From the NCBI RefSeq assembly GCF_004014805.1, contig NZ_ATDN01000013.1:62001-126000 (forward strand): a stretch of DNA of 64,000 bases. The letters are read 5' to 3'. Source of the stretch: Mycolicibacterium elephantis DSM 44368 (GTDB lineage: Bacteria; Actinomycetota; Actinomycetes; Mycobacteriales; Mycobacteriaceae). This document shows positions 46,485-54,419 of the stretch, piece by piece; the stretch's first letter is position 1; every line of letters begins with the position of its first letter. The notes beneath the pieces are model-generated. The model was not told the DNA's origin. It saw only the letters and a program-made list of their open reading frames with translations, and ran no database searches. A program made the translations under genes and the position numbers.

Positions 46485-47822
46485 ATGAGCGAGCCGTCCA
46501 CCGTCGAAGCACCCGCCACACCGGCCCGCGCCGTGAAGCTGCCGCCTGGGCCCCGGCTTCCCATGACACTGCAGGGACTGGCGTTCATCGCCAACCGGCG
46601 CTGGACCGTGCACCAGATGCACCGCCGCTACGGCGACGTGTTCAGCCTCAACATCCCGATCTTCGGCCGGACGGTGGTGGTCGCCGATCCGCAGCTGGCC
46701 AAGCAGGTGTTCACCGCGAACCCCGACGACCTGGGCAACGTCCAGCCCAACCTGTCGCGGGTGTTGGGCTCCGGTTCCGTGTTCGCGCTCGACGGCGTCG
46801 AGCACCGCCGCAGGCGCCGACTGTTGACCCCGCCCTTTCACGGCAAGAGCATCAAGAACTACGAGAAGATCTTCGAAGAGGAGACCCTGCGCGAGTCGGT
46901 GAACTGGCCGGAGGGTCAGGCGTTCGAGACGCTCGAGCCGATGATGCGCATCACGCTCAACGTGATCCTGCGCGCGGTCTTCGGCGCCGACGGGGAACGC
47001 CTGCACGACCTGCGCCGCATCATTCCGCCGTGGGTCACCCTCGGCTCGCGCGTCGTGAGCCTGCCCCCGACGACACGGACATACGGGCGTTACAGCCCCT
47101 GGGGCAGGCTGGCCGAGTATCGCCGCCGGTACGACGTCGTCATCAACCGGCTGATCGACGAGGTGACGGCCGACCCGTGCTTCGGCGACCGCAACGACGT
47201 CCTTGCGCTGCTTCTGCGCAGCACCTACGAAGACGGTTCGGCGATGTCGCGCCAGGAGATCGGCGACGAACTGCTGACCCTGCTGGCCGCCGGTCACGAG
47301 ACGACGGCCTCCACGCTGGCGTGGGCGTTCGAGCGGATCACCCGCCACCCCGACGTGCTGGCCAGGCTGGTCGAGGAAGCCGAGACCGACGACAACGAGT
47401 ACCGCCAGGCCACCATCCTTGAGGTGCAGCGCAACCGGACCATCATCGACTTCGCGGGCCGCCACGTCTACTCACCGACGTTCGAGCTCGGCGAATGGGT
47501 TGTGCCCCGGGGCCATACGGTCCTGACCAGCATCCTGCTGATGCACGAGCGGGCAGACGAGTTCCCCGCGCCGGAGCGGTTCGACCCGCGGCGGTTCCTC
47601 GGCACCCGACCGTCGACGTTCGCCTGGATCCCGTTCGGCGGCGGCACCCGCCGGTGCGTGGGGGCGGCGTTCGCCAACGTCGAGATGGACGTGGTGTTGC
47701 GCACCGTCCTGCGTCATTTCGTGCTCGAGACGACGACGGCGCCGGGCGAGAAGTGGCACTCCCGCGGTGTGGCGTTCACCCCGAGGAACGGCGGTCGCAT
47801 GATCGTGCACCGCCGCGGGTGA
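46485..47822 (+). CDS. cyp138: Cytochrome P450 (CYP138-like)
   Basis: A 445-residue cytochrome P450. The heme-binding loop is FGGGTRRCVGAAFAN (Cys about residue 391), the I-helix oxygen-activation motif is LAAGHETTASTLAW, and the K-helix ExxR is in ILEVQRNRT. The start ATG 46485 (MSEPSTVEAPATPARAVKLP) has GGGAG upstream. P450s need ferredoxin/ferredoxin-reductase partners, none of which is encoded nearby. The substrate is unknown. Gene order TetR-cyp-msrA equals Rv0135c-Rv0136-Rv0137c. Confidence 0.88.
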   Translation: MSEPSTVEAPATPARAVKLPPGPRLPMTLQGLAFIANRRWTVHQMHRRYGDVFSLNIPIFGRTVVVADPQLAKQVFTANPDDLGNVQPNLSRVLGSGSVFALDGVEHRRRRRLLTPPFHGKSIKNYEKIFEEETLRESVNWPEGQAFETLEPMMRITLNVILRAVFGADGERLHDLRRIIPPWVTLGSRVVSLPPTTRTYGRYSPWGRLAEYRRRYDVVINRLIDEVTADPCFGDRNDVLALLLRSTYEDGSAMSRQEIGDELLTLLAAGHETTASTLAWAFERITRHPDVLARLVEEAETDDNEYRQATILEVQRNRTIIDFAGRHVYSPTFELGEWVVPRGHTVLTSILLMHERADEFPAPERFDPRRFLGTRPSTFAWIPFGGGTRRCVGAAFANVEMDVVLRTVLRHFVLETTTAPGEKWHSRGVAFTPRNGGRMIVHRRG

Positions 47823-47826
47823 CGAG

Positions 47827-48342
47827 CTAGGAGCGGGCCTCCTGCCGCTTCGGTAGCTTCCAGTTGGGCCGGGGGAAGTGGCAGGTGTACCCGTTGGGGA
47901 AGCGCTCCAGGTAGTCCTGGTGTTCGGGTTCGGCCTCCCAGAACTCACTGGCCGGTGTCACCTCGGTGACGACCTTGCCCGGCCACAGTCCCGACGCCTC
48001 GACGTCGGCGATGGTGTCGAGCGCGATCCGCTTCTGCTCGTCGTCGAGGTAGAAGATCGCCGACCGGTAGCTGGTGCCGATGTCGTTGCCCTGCCGGTTC
48101 TCGGTGGTCGGATCGTGGATCTGGAAGAAGAACTCCAGCAGCGTCCGGTAGTCGGTCTGCGCCGGGTCGTAGATGATCTCGATGGCCTCGGCGTGTCCGG
48201 GGTGGTTGCGGTAGGTGGGGTTGGCGTTCTCGCCGCCGGTGTAGCCGACGCGGGTCGAGAGCACGCCGGGCTGCTTGCGGATCAGGTCCTGCATGCCCCA
48301 GAAGCAACCGCCGGCCAGGATGGCCTTTCGCGTAGTGGTCAC
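47827..48342 (-). CDS. msrA: Peptide-methionine (S)-S-oxide reductase MsrA
   Basis: A 171-residue enzyme that reduces methionine-S-sulfoxide. The catalytic cysteine is in [12 protein letters not shown], followed by the family blocks [46 protein letters not shown] and [17 protein letters not shown]. The start is GTG 48342, with AAGGAGAAAGC as ribosome-binding site. It corresponds to Rv0137c. Cytosolic repair of oxidised proteins is the established role. Confidence 0.93.
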   Translation of the reverse strand: MTTTRKAILAGGCFWGMQDLIRKQPGVLSTRVGYTGGENANPTYRNHPGHAEAIEIIYDPAQTDYRTLLEFFFQIHDPTTENRQGNDIGTSYRSAIFYLDDEQKRIALDTIADVEASGLWPGKVVTEVTPASEFWEAEPEHQDYLERFPNGYTCHFPRPNWKLPKRQEARS

Positions 48343-48536
48343 GCTTTCTCCTTCAGTGTCGTCGTCGCCTGCAACCATTCTGCTCGCAGCCTTCATCCGC
48401 CGGCCATCACCGTGGGGTGATGCGCGCCCTCACCGTGGTGGTGCCTCCGCGACAAGGGGTGCTCTTCACCGACAACCCCGCGATCGTCGATCCGCACCCG
48501 ATGCACTTCACCACTACTGACACTCGACAAATACAG

Positions 48537-48550
48537 TAGAACGTGTTCTA
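48537..48550. promoter_or_regulatory. KstR-type operator upstream of the SnoaL/epimerase operon
   Basis: TAGAACGTGTTCTA is a perfect 14-base palindrome fitting TnnAACnnGTTnnA, the motif reported for the TetR-type sterol-catabolism repressor KstR. TACAGT at 48532-48537 could be the -10 box, so the operator would cover the transcription start. It lies eight bases before the GTG at 48559. Confidence 0.65.
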
Positions 48551-48558
48551 GTTCTGGC

Positions 48559-49065
48559 GTGACAGGCAAGGTGTTCAGTCGGGAGGAACTGGCTGCAGCG
48601 TTCGAACAGTTCGAGGCGACCGTGGACCGCGCCGCGCAGACCCGCGACTGGGACCCGTGGGTCGCGCAGTACACCCCCGACGTCGAATACGTCGAGCACG
48701 CGGCGGGCACGATGCGGGGCCGCGAAGAGGTGCGCGCCTGGATCTGGAAGACGATGGAGAGCTTCCCCGGCAACCACATGACGTCGTTCCCCTCGCTGTG
48801 GACGGTCTTCGACGAGCCCACCGGCCGCGTCATCTGCGAACTCGACAACCCGATGCGTGACCCGGGCGACGGCACCGTCATCAGCGCCACCAACATCTCG
48901 ATCATCACCTACGCCGGCGACGGGTTGTGGCGCCGCCAGGAGGACATCTACAACCCGCTGCGGTTCGTCAAGGCCGCGATGAAGTGGTGCCGCAAGGCCG
49001 AGGAACTCGGCACGCTGCCCGACGAGGCGCGAAACTGGATGCGGCAGTACGGCGGTGGCGAATGA
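48559..49065 (+). CDS. SnoaL/NTF2-like protein (Rv0138-like)
   Basis: A 168-residue protein with the cone-shaped SnoaL-like fold pattern: RAAQTRDWDPWVAQYTPDVE, YVEHAAGTMRGREEVRAWIW and RRQEDIYNPLRFVKAAMKW. Such domains act as isomerases, hydrolases or dehydratases on steroids and polyketides or bind ligands. It starts GTG 48559 just behind a KstR-type operator and is co-translated with the next gene (ATGA). Both facts point to a role in sterol or related lipid metabolism, which is inference. Confidence 0.78.
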   Translation: MTGKVFSREELAAAFEQFEATVDRAAQTRDWDPWVAQYTPDVEYVEHAAGTMRGREEVRAWIWKTMESFPGNHMTSFPSLWTVFDEPTGRVICELDNPMRDPGDGTVISATNISIITYAGDGLWRRQEDIYNPLRFVKAAMKWCRKAEELGTLPDEARNWMRQYGGGE

Positions 49066-50075
49066 GCCCAGCACCCAAGCTGGTCATCGGCGCCAACGGC
49101 TTCCTCGGCTCGCACGTCACCCGGTTGCTGGTCGGCGACGGCCACCAGGTGCGCGCGATGGTGCGCCCGACCGCCAACACGATCGGCATCGACGACCTGC
49201 CGGTGCAGAGATTCCTCGGCGACATCTGGGACAACGACACGTTGGCCGAGGCGATGGCCGGCTGCGACGACGTCTACTACTGCGTCGTGGACACCCGCGG
49301 GTGGCTGCGCGACCCGGCGCCACTGTTTCACACCAACGTCGACGGCACCCGAAACGTGTTGGAGGTGGCCAAGAACGCCAACCTGCGCCGATTCGTCTAC
49401 ACCTCCAGCTATGCGACGGTGGGCCGGCGCCGGGGCCGCGTCGCCGACGAGACCGACGTCGTCTCCGACCGCGGGCTGACATCGTATGTGCGGTCCCGGG
49501 TGCAGGCCGAGAACATGGTGCTGCGCTATGCGCGCGAGCACGGGTTGCCCGCGGTGGCGATGTGCGTGTCGACGACCTACGGCGCCGGAGACTGGGGCCG
49601 CACTCCGCACGGCGCCATCATCGCCGGTGCGGCGTTCGGCAAGATCCCGTTCGTGTTGCGCGGCATCGAACTCGAAGCCGTCGGCGTGGACGACGCCGCC
49701 CGCGCGATGCTGCTGGCCGCCGAGCACGGCCGCGTCGGCGAGCGCTACCTGATCTCGGAGAAGATGATCACCAACGCCGAGGTGATCAGGATCGCCGCGG
49801 AGGCGGCGGGCATGGATCCGCCCACCAAGTCGATCCCGCTGCCGATGGCATACCTGCTGGCGACGCTCGGCAGCGTCAAGGCGCGGTTGCGCGGCACCGA
49901 CGAGAAGCTGTCGCTGAACTCGCTGCGCCTGATGCGCGCGGAGGCACCGGTTGACTGCAGCAAGGCCAGGCGTGAATTGGGTTGGCAGCCAAGGCCGGTC
50001 GAGGAATCCATTCGGGAGGCCGCCAAATTCTGGGCTGGTCTGCGCGACGCGAGGCGGGCGAGCAAAGCGGGTTGA
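49062..50075 (+). CDS. NAD-dependent epimerase/dehydratase family protein (Rv0139-like)
   Basis: A 337-residue extended SDR. The cofactor loop is VIGANGFLGSHVTRLLV, and the YxxxK motif region reads TSYVRSRVQAENMVLRYA, with Tyr and a Gln-Ala-Glu stretch where lysine is expected. YTSSYATVGRRRG supplies the catalytic serine/threonine position. It resembles 3-beta-hydroxysteroid dehydrogenase or dihydroflavonol-reductase-like proteins. The apparent lack of the usual Lys four residues after Tyr is odd and may mean altered chemistry. It is co-translated with the SnoaL-like gene under the KstR-type operator. Confidence 0.8.
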   Translation: MSPAPKLVIGANGFLGSHVTRLLVGDGHQVRAMVRPTANTIGIDDLPVQRFLGDIWDNDTLAEAMAGCDDVYYCVVDTRGWLRDPAPLFHTNVDGTRNVLEVAKNANLRRFVYTSSYATVGRRRGRVADETDVVSDRGLTSYVRSRVQAENMVLRYAREHGLPAVAMCVSTTYGAGDWGRTPHGAIIAGAAFGKIPFVLRGIELEAVGVDDAARAMLLAAEHGRVGERYLISEKMITNAEVIRIAAEAAGMDPPTKSIPLPMAYLLATLGSVKARLRGTDEKLSLNSLRLMRAEAPVDCSKARRELGWQPRPVEESIREAAKFWAGLRDARRASKAG

Positions 50076-50099
50076 CGCGCGGGCGCTAGCCTCGAACGG

Positions 50100-50918
50100 G
50101 TGGGTGAGAAACTGCACGTCGATCTGTCCGGTGCCCCGCAGACCATGCTGGCCACGCTCTACGCCAAGGCGCTGGACGCCGACCTGCCGAAACCGATCCT
50201 CGGTGACCGTTTCGCCAGAGACATCGTCGACCGCATCGACTACGACTGGTCGAAAACGTCGATCACCACGACCAATTCGCCGTCGGTGACCACCCGCACC
50301 GCACACTTCGACCTCTGGGCGCGGCAGTTCCTCGCCGTACATCCCGAGGCCGTCGTGCTGCATCTGGGCTGCGGGCTGGACGCGCGGGCATTTCGGCTGG
50401 AGCCCGGCCCCGCCGTCGAGTGGTACGACGTCGACTACCCCGACGTCGCCGACTTGCGCCGGGCGCTCTACCCGGCCCGCGACCACTACCACGTCGTGCC
50501 CGCCTCGGTCACCGACCCGGCCTGGCTCGCCGACATCCCCACCGACCGGCCGGCGCTGATGATCGCCGAGGGCCTCACCATGTATCTCGAACCGTCCGAC
50601 GGCATCGCGCTGCTGCGCCGCATCGTCGACCGATTCCCTTCCGGCGAACTACAATTCGACGCGTTCAGCCGGCTCGGCATCCGGGCGCAGTGGATGAACG
50701 CGGTGGTGCGCCGTGCGGGTGCGACGCTGCGCTGGGGCGTCGACAAACCCGACGACATCGTCGACGCGGTGCCGGGAGTGCGGCTGCTGGCGTGGGTTTC
50801 GCCGTTCGACTCCCCGACGTTCGACGGGGTGGCCTGGTACTACCGCGCGGTGTCCAACACGATGCGGGCCGTGCCGTCACTGCGCTACATGGCGCAGTAC
50901 CACCGCTACGCGTTCTGA
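50100..50918 (+). CDS. LCMT-type SAM-dependent methyltransferase (Rv0146-like family)
   Basis: A 272-residue methyltransferase from GTG 50100. It shows the leucine-carboxyl-methyltransferase-like pattern of the mycobacterial family: VLHLGCGLDARAFRLEPGPA, WYDVDYPDVADLRRALYPAR, MIAEGLTMYLEPSDGIALLR. M. tuberculosis has many paralogues (including Rv0145 and Rv0146) with unknown substrates. It lies 24 bases after the epimerase gene and may share its transcript. A repeat of family 2 follows its stop. Confidence 0.82.
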   Translation: MGEKLHVDLSGAPQTMLATLYAKALDADLPKPILGDRFARDIVDRIDYDWSKTSITTTNSPSVTTRTAHFDLWARQFLAVHPEAVVLHLGCGLDARAFRLEPGPAVEWYDVDYPDVADLRRALYPARDHYHVVPASVTDPAWLADIPTDRPALMIAEGLTMYLEPSDGIALLRRIVDRFPSGELQFDAFSRLGIRAQWMNAVVRRAGATLRWGVDKPDDIVDAVPGVRLLAWVSPFDSPTFDGVAWYYRAVSNTMRAVPSLRYMAQYHRYAF

Positions 50919-50925
50919 GCCTGGT

Positions 50926-50985
50926 TCGAAACTGAAGTTGTTGCACGGAAATCGCGGAATTCGCGTGCATAAGTTCAGATCGGCG
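50926..50985. repeat. Palindromic repeat family 2, copy B
   Basis: A 60-base palindrome related to 45692-45757. Both share CGAAACTGA at the left, TTGCACG/TGCACG, ATTCGCGTGCAT in the centre-right and TTCAG...CGGCG at the right. It lies in the convergent gap between the methyltransferase and enoyl-CoA hydratase genes, where its hairpin could act as a terminator. Confidence 0.75.
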
Positions 50986-50993
50986 CTCGATGT

Positions 50994-51659
50994 CTAGCCC
51001 GCCCTCAGTTCGGCGATCACCTCGCCGTACAGCCGCGCCTTGATCGTGCCGAACACCGTACCGGCCTTGGCCGCGCGTTCCTCGGCCCGCGCGATCGCGA
51101 CGTCGAGCACCTCGTCTTCGCCCGCGGTGGCCGCCACGATGCCGGCCTCGCGGGCGTCTTCGCCGCCGTAGCGCCGACCCGTCGTCATCGCCTCGTGCGC
51201 GGTCGCGATCGGCAACCGGGCCCGGATCAGCGCGTTCATCCCCGCGGTGAACGGGATGCCCAGGTCGACCTCGGGAAGGCAGAAGAAACCCCGGTCACCG
51301 CGCATGACGATCAGATCGTGCGCCAGCGCCAGCATCGCCCCCGCGGCGAACGCGTGCCCCTGCACCGCGGCGACGATCGGCGCGGGAAAGGCCAGCACCC
51401 GCGCGAACAGCGCGTGCACCTCGTTCAGGTTCGCCTCGGCGGAACCGGGGTTGGCCGCCATGAAATCCAGGTCCAGCCCGTTGGAGTAGAACTTGCCGAC
51501 GCCCGTGGTGACTATGGCTTTGGGGGCCTCGGGTCCCTCGGCGGCCTCGACCTCGTCGAGCGCGGCGTTGATCTGGGCCAACCGGTCCGGATGGAAGCGG
51601 TTCTCGTCGGAGCCCAGGGTCAGCACGAACACCGCCCCGCGGCGCTGCAACTCGGTCAT
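50994..51659 (-). CDS. Enoyl-CoA hydratase/isomerase family protein
   Basis: A 221-residue crotonase-fold protein. The oxyanion-hole segments are KFYSNGLDLDFMAA and AAVQGHAFAAGAMLALAHDL, and FCLPEVDLGIPFTAGMNALI follows. The short length and the Ser-Asn-Gly-Leu-Asp-Leu loop are like plant/peroxisomal delta3,delta2-enoyl-CoA isomerase rather than a classical hydratase. It would act in beta-oxidation. The stop of the upstream SRPBCC gene overlaps its start by one base, so the two are co-translated. Confidence 0.8.
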   Translation of the reverse strand: MTELQRRGAVFVLTLGSDENRFHPDRLAQINAALDEVEAAEGPEAPKAIVTTGVGKFYSNGLDLDFMAANPGSAEANLNEVHALFARVLAFPAPIVAAVQGHAFAAGAMLALAHDLIVMRGDRGFFCLPEVDLGIPFTAGMNALIRARLPIATAHEAMTTGRRYGGEDAREAGIVAATAGEDEVLDVAIARAEERAAKAGTVFGTIKARLYGEVIAELRAG

Positions 51660-52138
51660 CAGGCGGTGCGCACGCTTTCGGCCTTCTCCTTCAACCGCCG
51701 CAACGTCACCCGGATGTGCTCGGCATTGGCGGCGTCGCGGTCCTTAACGCCGGTGGCCATGCTCGCCGGCTTACGAAACCAGCCCGGCCGCCTGTCCCAC
51801 GTCCGCTCGGTCACCGTACAGCCGCCGTCGCCTGCGACGATGTCGTAGCGCCAGTGCGCGACGGGCACCCCCAAGGACCGGACGTCGAAGGCGAACGTGC
51901 GCCCCGGCTCGGCGGTGGCCACCGTGCAGGTCGTGGTCCACGTCCTGGAGCCGTTGCGGTTCCGGCCCTTGAACACCGCGCCGGGCTGCGCACGGTCGCC
52001 CTTGGACCACTCCATGGCGTGGGTCTCCTCGGCCAGCGATGCGAGCGTGGGCAGATCGGTGATCAGCGCGTACACCGTTTCCGGGTCGGCGTTGATCGTG
52101 ACGGAAGCCTCGGCGGAAGGCGGCCCTTGTTGACTCAT
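51659..52138 (-). CDS. SRPBCC family (polyketide-cyclase-like) protein
   Basis: A 159-residue protein of the START-like fold: ASVTINADPETVYALITDLP at the start, then RNRNGSRTWTTTCTVATAEP and FDVRSLGVPVAHWRYDIVAG and a C-terminal helix (HIRVTLRRLKEKAESVR). It probably binds a hydrophobic ligand. It is co-translated with the enoyl-CoA hydratase gene, suggesting a role in the same lipid or acyl-CoA pathway. It is divergent from the DUF427 gene. Confidence 0.78.
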   Translation of the reverse strand: MSQQGPPSAEASVTINADPETVYALITDLPTLASLAEETHAMEWSKGDRAQPGAVFKGRNRNGSRTWTTTCTVATAEPGRTFAFDVRSLGVPVAHWRYDIVAGDGGCTVTERTWDRRPGWFRKPASMATGVKDRDAANAEHIRVTLRRLKEKAESVRTA

Positions 52139-52164
52139 GTCGCGATCGTAGCCACCGTGGACAC

Positions 52165-52539
52165 ATGAGCGATCGCCCTGTACTGCAACCCACCGCGTCG
52201 CATCCGATCACGATCGAGCCGACCGGCCGGCGGGTCACCGTCCGGGTCGCAGGCGAAGTCGTCGCCGAGACGGAAAACGCGCTGACGCTGCGGGAGTCGA
52301 CGTATCCGCCGGTGCAGTACATCCCGCGCGGCGACGTCGTGTCCGAGCGGCTCGTGCCCAGCGGCACCCAGACGTACTGCCCGTACAAGGGTGAGGCCGG
52401 CTACTACCACGTCGTCACCGCGGCGGGCGACACCGTCGACGACGTGATCTGGACCTACCGGCAGCCCTATCCCGCCGTCGCGGCCATCGCCGGACACGTC
52501 GCGTTCTACCCCGACAAGGCCGACATCACCATCGCCTAG
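52165..52539 (+). CDS. DUF427 domain protein (Rv0140-like)
   Basis: A 124-residue protein with the DUF427 pattern: HPITIEPTGRRVTVRVAGEV, YPPVQYIPRGDVVSERLVPS, TYCPYKGEAGYYHVVTAAGD and DVIWTYRQPYPAVAAIAGHV AFYPDKADI. The family is small, beta-rich and of unknown function. It is followed nine bases later by the glycosylase gene, so the two are probably co-transcribed. Confidence 0.82.
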   Translation: MSDRPVLQPTASHPITIEPTGRRVTVRVAGEVVAETENALTLRESTYPPVQYIPRGDVVSERLVPSGTQTYCPYKGEAGYYHVVTAAGDTVDDVIWTYRQPYPAVAAIAGHVAFYPDKADITIA

Positions 52540-52548
52540 CCTGAAGCT

Positions 52549-53472
52549 GTGCACAGCTCGGTCAGCGTCGTGCGCCGGGTGGTCTTCGACGGGCCGGTCA
52601 GTCCCGGCCTGACGCTGTCGCCGTTGCGCCGTGGCCGGTCGGACCCGTGCTATCACGACGCGCCCGACGGCGCGATCTGGCGCACTAGCCTGATGCGCAG
52701 CGGCCCGGTCACCGCCCGCATCACCAAATCTGCGCCCGACACCGTCGACTGCGAGGCATGGGGAAGTGGCGCAACGGAATTCGCCGACACCCTGCCTGCC
52801 CTGCTGGGCAGCCAGGACGACAGCTCCGGGTTCGCGCCGGAGGAACCCACCATCGCCGCGGCTCGCCGGAGGGTGCCGCATCTGCGGCTGGGCCGCACCG
52901 ACCGGGTGCTCGAAGCGCTGATCCCCGCGGTTCTCGAGCAGCGGGTGTACGGCAAGGACGCGCGCCGGGCCTGGCGGACGCTGGTCACCAAGTACGGCAC
53001 GCCCGCGCCGGGCCCCGCGCCCGCGCACCTGCGGGTGCCGCCGCCCGCCGAGGTGTGGCGGCGCATCCCGTCGTGGGAGTTCCACAAGGCCAACGTCGAC
53101 CCGCGCCGGGCCCGCACGATCGTGGGCTGCGCCCAGCGGGCGGACGCGCTGGAGCGGTTGGCCGTCCGTCCGCCCGAGCAGGCGCGCGCCGCGCTGATGT
53201 CGCTTCCCGGTGTCGGGGAGTGGACGGCAGCCGAGACCGTCCAGCGGGCGTTCGGCGACGCCGACGCGTTGTCGGTCGGGGACTTTCACCTCGCCAAGAT
53301 GATCGGTTGGAGCCTGCTCGGCCATCCGATCGACGACGCCGCCATGGTCGAACTTCTCGCGCCGCTGCGGCCCCACCGCCACCGTGCCGTGCGGCTGCTG
53401 GAGGTCAGCGGTATGGCGGTGCTGCCGCGGTTCGGCCCGCGACAGGCGATCCCGCGACTTCGCGCGATCTAG
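52549..53472 (+). CDS. HhH-GPD family DNA glycosylase (Rv0142-like)
   Basis: A 307-residue protein. The C-terminal half holds the helix-hairpin-helix and catalytic region of AlkA/endonuclease III-type glycosylases: ALMSLPGVGEWTAAETVQRA then GDADALSVGDFHLAKMIGWS, with the conserved aspartate in SVGDFHL. LIPAVLEQRVYGKDARRAWR is the lead-in. It should remove damaged, probably alkylated, purines from DNA. The N-terminal 90 residues are beta-rich as in AlkA. The start is GTG 52549. Confidence 0.82.
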   Translation: MHSSVSVVRRVVFDGPVSPGLTLSPLRRGRSDPCYHDAPDGAIWRTSLMRSGPVTARITKSAPDTVDCEAWGSGATEFADTLPALLGSQDDSSGFAPEEPTIAAARRRVPHLRLGRTDRVLEALIPAVLEQRVYGKDARRAWRTLVTKYGTPAPGPAPAHLRVPPPAEVWRRIPSWEFHKANVDPRRARTIVGCAQRADALERLAVRPPEQARAALMSLPGVGEWTAAETVQRAFGDADALSVGDFHLAKMIGWSLLGHPIDDAAMVELLAPLRPHRHRAVRLLEVSGMAVLPRFGPRQAIPRLRAI

Positions 53473-53629
53473 CGCGGCTCAGTCGGCGAACACGCGCCGC
53501 TGAAACGGCGTCGAGTCCGCCGTCGACGCCAGCACCGTGCTGCTGTGGTCATCGTCGCCCGCCCCGGTTAGCTGCCTCGCCGGTTGGGTACTCGGCGCAC
53601 GACGACCGATGATGTGAAGGAGCAATTCG

Positions 53630-54175
53630 ATGAGTGGATACACCATTCCGGGCCTGTCCGAGCGCGACGCTGCCAAGGTGGCCGACCTGCTGCAGAAGCA
53701 GCTGAGCACCTACAACGATCTGCACTTGACCCTCAAGCACGTGCACTGGAACGTCGTCGGACCCAACTTCATCGGCGTGCACGAGATGATCGACCCGCAG
53801 GTGGAACTCGTGCGCGGTTATGCCGACGAGGCCGCCGAGCGCATTGCGGCACTGGGCAAGTCGCCGCTCGGCACGCCCGGCGCGATCCTCAAGGACCGCA
53901 CCTGGGACGACTACTCCGTGGAGCGAGACACCGCGCAGGCCCACCTCGCGGCGCTCGACCTGGTCTACAGCGGGGTCATCGAGGACACCCGTAAGTGCAT
54001 CGACATGCTCGAGGACCTCGATCTGGTGTCGCAGGACATGCTCATCGGCCACACCGGCGAGCTGGAGAAGTTCCAGTGGTTCATCCGGGCGCATCTGGAA
54101 AACTCCGGCGGCGAACTCGCCAACCGTGGGGCGCGCACCGAGAAGGGCGCGGCGCGGAGTGTGAAAAAGAAGTAG
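53630..54175 (+). CDS. dps: Dps, DNA-binding ferritin-like protein
   Basis: A 181-residue ferritin-like protein nearly identical in the visible core to M. smegmatis Dps as I remember it: STYNDLHLTLKHVHWNVVGP, NFIGVHEMIDPQVELVRGYA, DEAAERIAALGKSP. The ferroxidase ligands (His in HVHWN, Asp/Glu in DPQVELVRGYADE) are present. The C-terminus is a basic tail (EKGAARSVKKK) used for DNA binding. It stores iron and shields DNA from peroxide in starved cells. GAAGGAG precedes the ATG by seven bases, and a strong hairpin follows. Confidence 0.92.
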   Translation: MSGYTIPGLSERDAAKVADLLQKQLSTYNDLHLTLKHVHWNVVGPNFIGVHEMIDPQVELVRGYADEAAERIAALGKSPLGTPGAILKDRTWDDYSVERDTAQAHLAALDLVYSGVIEDTRKCIDMLEDLDLVSQDMLIGHTGELEKFQWFIRAHLENSGGELANRGARTEKGAARSVKKK

Positions 54176-54185
54176 GCAGACGAGA

Positions 54186-54225
54186 TTGGCGACCGGGGTC
54201 CCCCATCCTCACCCCCGGTCGCCAA
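54186..54225. terminator. Hairpin terminator downstream of dps
   Basis: A 13-bp perfect stem, TTGGCGACCGGGG (54186-54198) and its complement at 54213-54225, encloses a 14-base loop. It starts eleven bases after the dps stop. There is no T-run, so it would be a mycobacterial-type hairpin terminator. The remaining sequence to 54419 contains an AT-rich patch (54290-54370) and no recognisable gene. Confidence 0.7.
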
Positions 54226-54419
54226 CCGTCGAGCGGCTATCCACCGCTATGGTGCTGGCTACCCCCCGATCTGCCAGCGGCCGCGTGCGACAAGCAACAT
54301 GTTATGTGGAGTTCACCAAGATCAATAGGGTTTTGAAAAACCAAATTTCAAGCGTGAATACGCAAGCACTTTGCGGCTTCCGCAAACTCCAATGGCACTG
54401 TCAGCAACCGTCGCGGAGG

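Noticed and set aside
46365..46569. Upstream extension of the Rv0135c-like TetR
   Set aside because: The extension would run through the operator region and into cyp138; GTG 46365 has a proper ribosome-binding site.
48420..48539. 39-codon frame between msrA and the SnoaL-like gene
   Set aside because: It ends at the KstR box and reads as a short chance frame with no ribosome-binding site; kept out of the feature list.
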